NCBI GenBank assembly: GCA_034008185.1
Contig: CM067087.1
Coordinates: forward strand, 48,466,090-48,530,089
Source of the DNA: Gorsachius magnificus
Taxonomy: Eukaryota; Chordata; Aves; Pelecaniformes; Ardeidae
Direction: 5' to 3'
DNA: 64,000 bases
This document shows, one piece after another, positions 12,761 to 24,560 of this stretch. The notes beneath the pieces were generated by a model. It ran no database searches. It had not been told where the DNA came from and worked only from the letters and a program-made list of their open reading frames with translations. Positions within the stretch are counted from its first letter, which is position 1. Each line of letters begins with the position of its first letter. The position numbers and the translations under genes were made by a program.

Positions 12761-15700
12761 TAAATGAATACAGGAATGTTTGAAAGAGTATTGAAGGAAA
12801 GGAGGATAGGTCTTTGCGTATCTGGAAAGTACAAATCTCCACCTCAAAATTTCTTTAATTCTGGAAATTTGTGGAGGTAGTTGTTCTTCAGGCATGCGAA
12901 GGAGGTAAATAGGCGCATCAAGTGGTGAATGATTGAAATAACACAGTTATTTCCTAGATTTAAAAATATGAGGTTCTGCTAGTTGTTATTAAAGTGATAA
13001 CTCTCAATAGACGCTTGAGGCTGATTACAAATTACCTAGTAATTCATTAACTTTAGGATATACCATATTCCTATGACCAGAAATTCTTGTTTCTCATAAA
13101 GAGATGCTGCCAGTGAAATGTGTTGCTATTTCACCTCTTCTTGGGTTCCGATAGTGAGAAGGAAGTGTAAAGGGCCACAAATTGGATGGATATGAGGCCC
13201 AGAACTGGTCCTGTCCCTTGCTTCTACTCCGTGGGGATCCTCTGGAAAACAAGAGTATGGAGGTATGTTACCTGCTCTGTAAAACTGATTGCAGCTCCTC
13301 CCTGAGACAGACACAGACGTGGCCAAGAGTCTGCTCACAGGCCTCTGGTGCCACATGCCACGGGGTAGTGCAGAGGGGCAAGAGAAGTGCAGAGCCTACT
13401 CTGTAGCAGTGCCTCTGATCCCCGAATTTCCAGTGAGGTTACTGCAGTTTGGGAATAAGCCTGTAGCTAATTCTTGAAGACTGGAATACTTCTCATTTCT
13501 GTGCCCCCAGCTCTATACTCAGTAGTGCATTCAGGAAGAAGCTTTGAGGAGATCAGGCCCTGAGAGATATGTATAGAACAAACAAACAAAAGAGCATGAC
13601 AGAAATCTTGCAGCCAGAAAGACAAACACCATGAAGAATTTATAATTTAAAGGCCTGCTCTGCAAAGGTTTACCATTACTGGCTCTTATTTTCATGAGCT
13701 TGCTATTGGCATTTTAATACCTTTAACATAAGTATGTAATTAGGCAATGCATGGACTTAAGACCTTCTTTTGAGCGTGCATTTGATGAGTAAGTAGAGTG
13801 TATATTTCCTTTCTCTTCCAGTTCCCCAAGTGTTTTTTTCGAGATCACCAATGCCATTCTAAGGGGAATTTGTCTGTATTTGCCCTGTCCCTACTCTTCC
13901 CTAAACTTTTGCTGTTATCCACTGTCAGGAGCCAGAAGTACAGAAGAGACCTTTGATTCAGTCCAGGATGGCAATTCTTAACGTCCTCAGCACTTTCTGC
14001 AGGTTATTCAAATATACTATCATAGAGGACTTGTGAAAATGCTATAAACTGATTTATAACGCATACATGTATGTAGAGCTGTACTTCCATAAAACAAATT
14101 CTCATCTGAGCAATATCAAAGAGTCCCTACTACCTGCAAAATTCTCTTAATCCTCAGTAATTTATTAGGGCATTATTCGCTACCTTTTCTTTCCATGCCT
14201 TACTGTTTTCTATGAAACTTAGGACAGTCGACATTGTGGTCCTTTTGTTTGCTGCGTTCTTTTTACTAGATCATTGGGTTATTATCACTATAGCACATTT
14301 CTGTTGAAGATTGTATTTGTAAATAAGAGCCTTGAAACTGCCCCCTGGCAGAATACCATAGGGGTGATTAAGCTCACTTCTGATTAATTTTTTGAGACTT
14401 GGGGTTTCTTCTAGAGAAGCAACAATGTATTCCACAATTGCCAGTTGCATCTAAATTAACTCTTGACATTATGCAAACCAAATTGTGAAAATAATGCAGA
14501 AGTGCTAGCAAAGGGAAAGGTAAGCTTCTTGACTGGGAAACTGAAAATACAAAGAAGATAAATCCCCCTTGATCACAGAGTCACTTCCTACTTCTCACTT
14601 AGGAACTTTCATACAACTTAGCCACGGAGGCTGACTTCATCTAATTTTGCCCCATGAAAGTTCCTTTCAGATACTATTCGTAGCTGCTTCTCTGAGGTGC
14701 TTGCTGTTGGTTTTGTCTCATGGAATTTCCATCGTGAATTTAATTTTTTTTAATTTATCTTCTTTTTTTAAAAAAAAAATCTGATAAGAATGTGATTTTA
14801 GTGACTCACGTCTCTACTGTCATTCATGTTACCTCTGGAGATCGGTTTCTGACTAATGGACATGAAACTTACAGCTTGGTTTTAAGGATTATTTAATGTC
14901 AACGTAATGATCAGGAGATGCACATGGGACAATTTTAAACAGTATTTCAAAGTTATGGTACTATTTTAGCACACGTATAATATAATTAATGCTCATTCTA
15001 CATTACATCTTACCAAACTCATCGTCATCTTTCTGCCACATATAATATTAATGAAATAGTTGAAAAGCTTGCTATTTTGAGTGTTTTGTCTAAACTCTAC
15101 TTTTCTCTACTCTTTATCAGTTTTAGGGACTGATGCCATTGCACCTGCATTTGAATTCTTCTAATTATAGGGAACCTTGCTTGCTAAAACAATAAGAGAA
15201 ATGCGTCCATTTATCATTGCTTTAGCTAGAAGAACTATGACTGACGTTCCTGCAGATATTCTGGCAAGCTAAAAGGCTTCTTACAGCTAATGGGAGTGGC
15301 TAAGATTTCATGTGAAGACAGAAGGGTCCTATTTTGTTCTAAAGACAGTTTGTATTTTCTAAACTGTGGATTGCAGATTTCAAAACCTTTTTTGAGCCCT
15401 CCGCTGACCTTGGAAGCTTCCTGCAGTAATGGAACTGAAGTCTGCAATAACAAGCCTTAAATTCTGCTTCAGAACCACTCACATATCGTGTATTTTTGGC
15501 TTCCTAACATATTTCTTTACAACAGTATATGCAGCCATGGGTCACGTAGTTTTCTAAACAGTACACTTAAAAATGAAAGATTCACAGATTCTGGAAAAGT
15601 TAGTTTTGGCTGTGGCAGTGGTTCCCAGAGTGTTTTCTGCCAAATATCCCCCTCAATGGCAATTGGTGTACATTTTGTTTGGTGTTTCCAGACTCCCTGT

Positions 15701-17828
15701 GATGGGTCTATCAAAATGGTAGCCTTCCAGATGAGTAACAAGCGTTCCCACTTTTTTTTTTTTCATCTTTCTGACTGAATAAGTAGCAAGCAATAAATTT
15801 TTGGGCTTAATCATCCACCTCTATGCATGCAAATAAATTGTCCAAATAGCTTCACTACAGTGAGCTTGAAAGCCCAAGACAGGATAAAATGCAGATCATA
15901 ATTTTTTTTATCCATAAACAGAGGATCCAAAAAAAGTTACAATTAGTTCTGAGACCTAAAGAAATAGTAAAATACCAGATTATCTTCCTTCTCCCTATCT
16001 GTAAAGGTCAATCATTCAAACTCTCTAGTTGTTTCTGATTTGTTTTCTGGAGAATGAAGCGTAACAGTTAAGAAGTTAATACCATTACATATTACCATAT
16101 ATATACACTTTTTTTTTCTTTAATATAATTAAAGAAGTTGTTACATTTGGGGACCTTACAGTCTAAGTGAGATAGGACTTGACAAAGAAACAGTTGACAT
16201 CTAGCAGACAAAGAATGGGAAGAAAGAGATATGCCAGACTATTAGATCACTACATTTATCAAAGGATTAACAATTCACACAAACAGTTACCAGACTTCTG
16301 ATGGGGGGAGATAAGCAACAGATGAGTTGGTAACTGTGACTTCTTAACCTTCTTGAACTGTGTCCTAAGTATTTATATGGTTGTGTCTGTAGGACGGCTA
16401 GAAAGTTTGGTCATAGCTCGAGAAATACTGGGGGAAAAGTGAATTGTGAAGAGGAATTTGTAAGAGAAGAGGACATTTTTATGGCCTGCAGCAGAAGGAG
16501 AGGCTTTCTGGGCAAAGATACCACGAGAGGTAGGAGGAAGGTAGAACAGATTATGAGGAGAGCAGCTTTAGCAAGGTGAGAGTCAAGATTTAGCTGGAAG
16601 CAAGGAGGGTGTGCCAGCATCGTATGACTATCCAGCTCTTGCTTGCTTTCACTGGGATCATAAGTGAAATCTCAGGCATAAAATTTTATTTGAGATGGAA
16701 TAATTTATCTAAGTCATGATCTTGGCATTTGGTGGAGATACTATAATTTAAAAAGTTGATCAGATCTTCCAGTAACAAATTAATGACAAGTATGAATACT
16801 ATGACAAGTAATATTCAGGTCACACTTCTCCTTTGAAGTTTTAATGGCCACTACAATTTTATGTTAGTCACTCACTTATGTTTGAAGTAAGTGTGCAAAG
16901 CCTTAGCTGTCTCCATTTGTCTATAACTACTTTAGAAGCTTCTGAAGGCACTGAGCTCATAAAACTGCAGGCTTCAAAGAGCTTATTCAAAGCTCCCATT
17001 CTGCTGCTGCCGTTTATCAAAGGGGCACTTTTAAAATATATATCTCTTTATAATAAAATGTTTTTTAAAATATAAACCTGACAGTGGGGATGATTGAAAC
17101 AAAATCTCCTTTTGGTTCCATAGTTTTAAAGATACATTTATATTTTATAAATAATGTTATATAAAAAATGGCTAATGCATGGAAAATTAATTTTTCCCTT
17201 TTTTTTCCTTTTTTGGAAGTTCAATGTGAGTTTAACCTTGAACTTTACCTCAAATTTTAAATTTAACCCCATAATACTGGAAATTATTGTCTCTCCTAAA
17301 GAAAATAGAAACGCACTGCTTCTAAGTAGAATTCATCCTACTGGGCAGATGCAAACCTGAAGAGTCAGTGGAATGTTAAAGCTAGATTGTAATTTATTAA
17401 AAAACAGGACAAGAATTCTGTAGTTCGTCAGTCCCATGATAGATCTTTCAGAGATCTAGTACATGATGCTGGATAAATCACTTGTCATTTTCTATCCCCT
17501 TTAAACAAGAATAATACTGCTTGCCTACATCACGTGGATAGCAGGATGCTCTCTTGTCCAATCCTGCTCCCAAAAAAACAGCGGCAGACATTCTATTGGC
17601 TTTACTGTTTATTAGATCAGCCTTTTAACTCATCTTAACTTCCATAAAGAATCATGGCCTGGGGGGAAAGTGGTAGTGGATGTCTACATGATGGGTATGA
17701 TATCAAACAGCAATGATTTTGGAAAAGCGTCTTTAAAGTTATAAAGTACTCCTGCTCCCTCCTTATCCCAGCAGCTTGGTCGCTTGTTTTATTTGCTCCC
17801 AACAGTGGACATCATAACATCACAATCT

Positions 17829-17842
17829 GTTGCCATGGAAAT
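17829..17842. promoter_or_regulatory. RFX X-box-like palindrome
   Basis: The sequence GTTGCCATGGAAAT matches 13 of 14 positions of the symmetrical X-box GTTGCCATGGAAAC. RFX factors bind this as a dimer, and RFX2/3 drive ciliary genes. The match is read directly from the sequence; occupancy and target are unknown. No promoter or exon is evident next to it, so a distal element or chance are both possible. Confidence 0.4.
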
Positions 17843-20800
17843 GGCTGTGATTTTGGAAATTCAGCTTTGTGTCTTCACGCGGAAATCAGAAACAAAAAAA
17901 AAATAAATAGGCAATAGGGAAAAAGCCCTTGTTTAAGGACAAAAAGCAATCTGATTCTAAATTCAGGCCTAAGCCCTTTGACTTCAGTGGGGTAACTCTG
18001 CATACGAGCACCTTTTGAAGTCACCACTTTTCACTTGTTCCCAACCTGGCTTCCCTGGTTGCTTTGGGAAGGGATGGCCACATCAAGTTTGCTTGAACAC
18101 TGCCTAGCACAGCGGCCTGATTCGTGTCTCTGGATTTATTATAGTACATATAAATAATGATAAGGTTATGATAATGATATTGTAAATGTAGCTAATAGCA
18201 TGGAAAACAGCCATCCAAACTTCTCTGGTTTGGATAACAATAATTTTTCTGAAATAAATTGATTATTATTTTAGAATAAAATTCCCCACAACAGAAAATA
18301 CATTGGAATACCTAAATGATAGGTACTGGAAGATCCCCTGTTTAGACAAAACTTCAGAATCTGGACTTTTTAAATAAGTGTGTCAAGCTTTTTTTTTTTC
18401 TCTCTGAAGTAGCACCGTCTATTTATTTAATTTAATAGAAGAAGAAATAATTTGAAGATTGCACTACATCTACCAATCACTGTTTTTTAAATGCCAGTTG
18501 GCTTCCCAGGCTATTATTTTGAATTCCTGGCTATTCCTGGGATATATAGCACTGCCTGGAAAAGCACGACTCTGCTAGTGGCCTGCTTTAGAGGTAATAC
18601 AGTTGCCAGTCAATAAAAATTATCATTGATGCTATTTGATAAATTTATACATTTCGCAGTCTCCATAGCTCAGTTCTGAAATATGAGGGTAAATTCTGGG
18701 CTTGCTGGGAGCGTTGTACAAAATGCTGGTTTGATCTTGGCAGAACCATTTAGGGAGACCAATATGATGATACAGTCCTGCACCTAATGTTTTAGACTGG
18801 ACTTGTGTTTAAACTAAAGGGTTTACCTTTGCCTGGAGATGGAGTTTACTGAGTATTTTTTGCTGCATAGACAAAACTAAATTCCATAAGCCTTATAGTT
18901 TTGCCTTTGAAATAATTTTGATAAACTAGTGGAACTCTAGGCCTTTTTGACCCTAGGTTTTTGGGGGGTTTTTTTTACTTCTTTTTTAAACCTCAGGATA
19001 GCTGGAACAGCGAATTGGTGGGTGTCCCCTAGTTTACTGAGTCCAGTCCCCCACAATTGTGGGTAACCACAGATAGAGTTCACAGAGTATCCACTGATAA
19101 AGTGGGCAAACCTAGACACGCACTAAGACCTTATATAGTAAAATTGAGGCATCTAGTTCAAAATCCCAAGTTTGGAATACTGCAATAAACCAGGAAAGGC
19201 CTCCTTTTGGGGACTGGCAGTTTATTCAAAGCCCCTGTGGATGCTGACCCCCACACACACTGCTTGCTGTTAAACTTTGCTCCTCTCTGCGAGACAACCC
19301 CAACAGTGATAACCAGAGCTGTGCAACTCTGAGAAAACCTGGGGGACAGTCTGCGACTAGGTACTTTGATGAAAAATCTTACGTGGAATTTATAATCTTA
19401 TTTATTGTAGAATTAGATCTACAGAGGGCTTTGTTTTTAAAGTGGGACTTAATTACCAAAATTTCTGCAGATCCCCTCAGATGCTCCACGTAGTTGCTGT
19501 CTAACCTTGGGGATGTGTGTATCCCATAGCTGTACATGCTTTAAAGTTCTCCAAATGCCTGAAGTTCTGCCTAAAGTTCAGCCTATGCATGATGTGCCTC
19601 CCAGGTCAGACCAGCGGAGCACACGGGCTGGCTCCTTCTGCAGAGGCTGGTGCAGTTTAGAGAGTTAGGAGCCAGAGAAAGGACGGATGACTGTGGCTCT
19701 TCAGTTCAGTGGTTACATTTCAACCCATTGCAGCCAACGGCGTCTTTTTTCAACCATCAGCCATGGGATAAAGTACTGAAGTAATCCCAGGGGTGGGAGT
19801 AGGGACATCTTTGTTTGCTGTGTGGTGTTTTTTAAAGGGAATGTATTTCAAGGTTCCTTTGATCAACAACATTACTTGGCAAAAATACCTTTTCTTTCTA
19901 ATAAGCTGATCAATGGATCACGATGGTTCAGACCTAGCTAATGAATATATATAATGTGAGGTTGATCAGACCAAATCTTTAAGGTAGAAAAAGAGGCCAA
20001 AGCAATTATTGCAGTAAATTCACTTTTGGGAGCTACTGAGAAAGTCTTCTTTCCAAATGAGAGTGTTAGCAAACAGTTACAGACTTGAACTGCATTCACT
20101 AGAAATATATACCTCGACACAACTACAGGAAACAGAATTAGCAAAAGGTTAAAAAGAAGGACAAATTGGTTTTCACAAACGTAGGGCAACTGTAAAATAT
20201 TTCAAAACTGCTCTGTGAGAAGGGATGCAATGGTGTGTCCAGCTAAGCTGGCATAATTGTATTAAACCTCAGCTTAAATTATGCTGTGTCTGTTTCAAAC
20301 CCAAAGGCAGGGGTGTGCGCTGAGAAGTTTGTCTTTTTCCCATTTACAGCTTTTGGTCTAATAAATTGTGCTACCTTCCTCCACTTTGTATGACTTGTTT
20401 ATATAATGCAAACATGCACCACTCAGGAAAAATTGTTACAGTGTAAGAGCAAGCAGACGTTCATGAACAAACAGCTTGAGGACAAAGCTGTCATCACACG
20501 GGAGCAGTTCTCTCTGAGGCTCTAAACACATTTTCAAAGCAGGATTTGGTACCTGATTAGTTCCTGGATGTAAATTTCAAAATAAATATTGGTATTCAGT
20601 GAGAGATAATTACTAGAGGCATTATGAGCCTGACCACTTACTGCCAAAAGCAAAAACTATGCTTGTTTAATAATGTAAACAGAATGGGAACTCTTCTGTC
20701 TGAACCATTGTGAATCACATTACAAAAAGATGAAAATAGCACTTGAAACAATGCAACAGGGATCCCATGAGAATCCGGACTGAAGAGCAGGCTGCAGAAT

Positions 20801-23800
20801 CAAATGATCAACTATGTGTTTTGGGTAGAGCTTGTCTGCTGATCAGGATCCAAATGCTTTTCGTAAGCCTCTTAAGCACTTCGTTGAGTTCTTTGTATGC
20901 TTTTAGCAAAAGGTAACACATTGATATAAACTCCATTGTGCTGAACTGTTAACACCAAAAGAAAGCTAAGTGGTTAAAATAATAGTTACTGAACAAATTC
21001 AGACATCTACTAAGGCAATGATAAGCTCACTGTTGAAATAACAAGATGAGGATCCAAAGATAGTGGCAGATGCTATGAGTGCATTTTGAAATGCAGAAGT
21101 ATTGTTATTCTACTACCAAAAAAGCACCATTGGTTTGAGTAGAACCAACTTAGAGGAGGTTCAGAAGCGTTCCATTCATTCTTAGTAGATACCTCTTTCC
21201 AAATTCTCTCTTTAGCCTTACCCTAACCCAGTAATTAAAAGCCATCAAAATGCCATGACCTGAATCTTTAGGGTTCTAGAAGAAGAATAAGTAATTATCT
21301 CTGGACTGCTTATCTGAAGTAAAACTAATTAGTCTCATACTTTGAGAGACAGACTGTACTACACGTAACAAGGACTAGATGTCAGAAAAGGATTAACTAG
21401 GTGAACTACAGAGAAGTTGTATTCACTGGCAAATTCATCAGCGCACCAAAAGGAAAGGAGAGTTGCACACAACGAGGTGAGCCTTTAAAAAGGACCACTA
21501 CATGCTGAGGTGCCTGGGCAACGGCCAGTTGCATGCTCCACTCAGGCTGGAGCTTGAGGACAGTATGGCTGATACGCTGCCAGGAGGGCTGGCACAGGAG
21601 GAAACCTTATGGAAGGTACAGAAAGAAATCATTGATTATTTTTTAAGTCTAACAAAAACCCCTCAAAAAGCTTATCTAGGATGAATCTTTCTGCTAGATT
21701 ATCACCCGGTGGTGCAATCTTCTGATCAATTCCCATTTTAAATATTGACTTATAATAGGATATGATGCATAACAAAGGCTTATCATAATTCAGCCAAGAT
21801 GGGATTCCATGCAAGTTCATAGGTAATGGTTCACAACTTACAGCTGCCTTATTTTTGTTATTCTCTGTTATATCAGGGGAAGTATAATACACCCTGGCTT
21901 TTATGGTCACAAGTACTAGAAGAAAAGTCAGCATGAATACCAGAGAAATTGATTTTTTAAAAAAACCAAAGTATCCACAACATAATACCTTTTTCTTAAA
22001 CTGAGAGCATCACTTATTAGAATCACCAGATCTGAGCCTTAGGGGCCAAAGGAAAAGAAAAATGTTGCCAATACCTAACAAACCCAAGAGGTCCCAAACG
22101 ATTATCGCCACAGCCCAAACGGAACATGGTAACAAATGACCCTGATTTCAAACTGAAAAAAAACAATAAAGTTCAGACAGGAGTTGCTAACCCAGGAGAC
22201 AACAGATAGTCCGTTCTCATAAAAGTCATGCATTATCACTCACTCCTGGGTCAATTTTACAGGAGGAATCGAAGCCCCTTCGACAAACCTCAGGACAGCC
22301 TGTGAGGATACAGGCAGTATGAGCGAGAGGTGATAATAGCTACTGGAAGTAGTGATTATGTCATTTACGCATCTTTTTTTTTAATCGTTATTCAGATGTA
22401 GCTGAAGTTAGGAGATAACAGCAGCCTATTGCCAATGCTTTTGTTATACCTTTAACACAAAGGCGATTCCTAAACCTGCGTGGCATTATTTTTCTGGTAT
22501 AGTCTCATACAGTAATAACTATTCAGGGTGAGGAATGCTTCCGGAGGCTGCTTTTTAGGCCTTTCCTCGCACTAAGCAATTTTTATATTTCTCTATCTAC
22601 CTTGCAAAGGTCCTATCCACCACTTTCCCACTCTGTTAAATTTTCAAGAACACCCCGAAGCGCCCCTCACCTTCATTCTGTCAGACACTATGGGTGCCCT
22701 CCCAGCGCCCGGGCATTGCCAGTTGTGGGTCCTTTCCATCCCCAGACCATTTGCCCTTCATCTTTTATACACATTGGACTCTTGGGGCTCTTTCCTCCAG
22801 ACCTCTCTTTCGTGCCATTATTAATTCTCTTATTCCTACAGTGCAAAGACAAGCAGAGATGAGATATTTTGTTGTTACACTGCATGCTGTTAATAGCTTT
22901 GATCTGTAGACAATTACAGATCGTATTGAAGCTTCTGGTTCTGCCAGCTCTGTAGCTGAGCTTCATGTATTCCCTATTTAGCTTGCTTTCTCGTTTGATT
23001 CTGCTTAAATCTGTAAATACCTATGCATTTATGCCTAGGACGTTCTTTGAGAAATTGTGGAGCTGATGGGATATATTATTCAAAAGTTTCCATGTTACAA
23101 CCAAAAAGACAAATGACACCAACCTGAGAATAAAACCTTCCTTCATTTGGCTACCGGTGTCATCTGCAGCAGTTTTCCTGGGGTGAGCTATTTGGAGGGT
23201 ACACAGAAGCATGTGTGACTTTCATGTTGCTATTACGGTGAAGCCATTGTGACAAGAGCTGTGACTAGTTTTCATAACGATAGTTTGAAAAGACAAAACC
23301 AGGACAGCGGCTTTACTTCATAGGTAGGTGAAAGAAGGCAAGGGGCACAGCTAGAGGAACTAGGAACCAAGAACAGCCAGCTAGAGAAAGTTCTGTGATC
23401 AAAGTCCAAGAAAAGGGTTTTTTTTCATGAAATTTGCCATTAGAGATATTGAGGAGGCCAATGTATTAAATTCCTGAGTTTTGAGGCACTGTAATAGAGC
23501 TGTCAAACAAAGATATAGAAAGTGCTACTGTTTCCACTAGACATGACAAGCTAAGGATTCCCAACAAAGTAAGCTGCCGAGGCCACCTGAAGAGGGATAA
23601 TGAAAGTGATTACATCAGCAAAGGGGAAGGAACAATCCAGGTAAAGAGTTGGTGGATGTTTGATCTTGGAGGGTTGCTGTTACCTCCAGTGCAGTCATCC
23701 AAAGCTGTCTAAAAATTAAATAGGCTAAAAGAACAAGAATGCCTAGGATTTCTTCCAGGAATTTCTGTAGTTACCTACTAGGCATCAAAGGAGACTTCTT

Positions 23801-24340
23801 TTGAACCTTCAAATATACAAGGAGGTCACATGCACCAGTGACTGCAGATTTGGTAACCTATTATTCATTGCTTTCTTCTATTGATTGTTTTACAGTCCCC
23901 AAGGCATGTGTGTTGCTTTCTGTGGCACACACACAAAAAAAGGTTCTGTAAAATCTTGGGGTTTTTTACAGAAGCAACAGCAGCTGTCTGTCGTTTTTAA
24001 TGACAATGGCAGCCAATTTTTTCCCCTATTAATTCCGATTAGGGGGTCTTGTATGGATATTAAGTCTAATTTTTATGATGAATCATGTCCCACAACCAGG
24101 AAAAAAAAAAATGTCAGTTTGACCTAAGATATTATCTCTGTATGTAATCTTATTTAACAACTACCTTTAAAAAACCTAGAATCACATTAATTACTTGGCT
24201 TAACCACTTTGTTAATTTTTTTTTAAAGAGAACATTCAACACAATGCATGGGTTATACTGACATTCAGGACAAAGAGACAAGCCAAAGCAATGAGAAAAT
24301 TGTGGAAAAGTAAGGTGTCACCCACGGATATATGTAGCCA

Positions 24341-24560
24341 CTAATTAAATAGCTGTAGTCAGAAAAATCATATTCTTGTTTCATAACTCTAGGTGGCAGC
24401 AGTGGAAAAAAAGAGAGAAAAATGTATGATTATGATTATACTTGCTCACTGTTAATACAAAATGCATTAATTAAATAGTGCTGATGGTGTTTCTTGACAC
24501 ACTATTAATTTTATACTCTAGATGGCAGCAGCATCACAAAATAGAGAAAAATAAGATTCA
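24341..24560 (+). repeat. Diverged tandem duplication, about 127-bp unit, with CTCF-like cores
   Basis: Two diverged copies lie head to tail. The first begins at CTAATTAAATAG (24341-24352) and carries CTAGGTGGCAGC (24389-24400). The second begins at TTAATTAAATAG (24467-24478) and carries CTAGATGGCAGC (24518-24529). Both are followed by a purine-rich GAGAAAAAT segment and a GATT-rich tail. Matching landmarks are spaced 126-129 bp apart, as expected for an old tandem duplication. Each TAGRTGGCAGC core fits the central part of the CTCF consensus, in the same orientation. CTCF binding is inferred. Confidence 0.55.

Larger units (their letters stand above)
10097..24336. other. Intergenic DNA, no gene seen
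   Basis: No coding exon or RNA gene is recognisable. The longest open frame here, on the minus strand at 11819-12238, has no recognisable domain and lies in a TAAT-rich stretch (about 11930-12480) that looks like a regulatory element. TG/TA-rich simple sequence lies at 12655-12760. A repeated ancient-repeat motif (TTGACTTCAATGGGA-like) occurs at 11131-11166 and, in variant form, at 17961-18000. An RFX X-box-like palindrome lies at 17829-17842. Confidence 0.55.
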
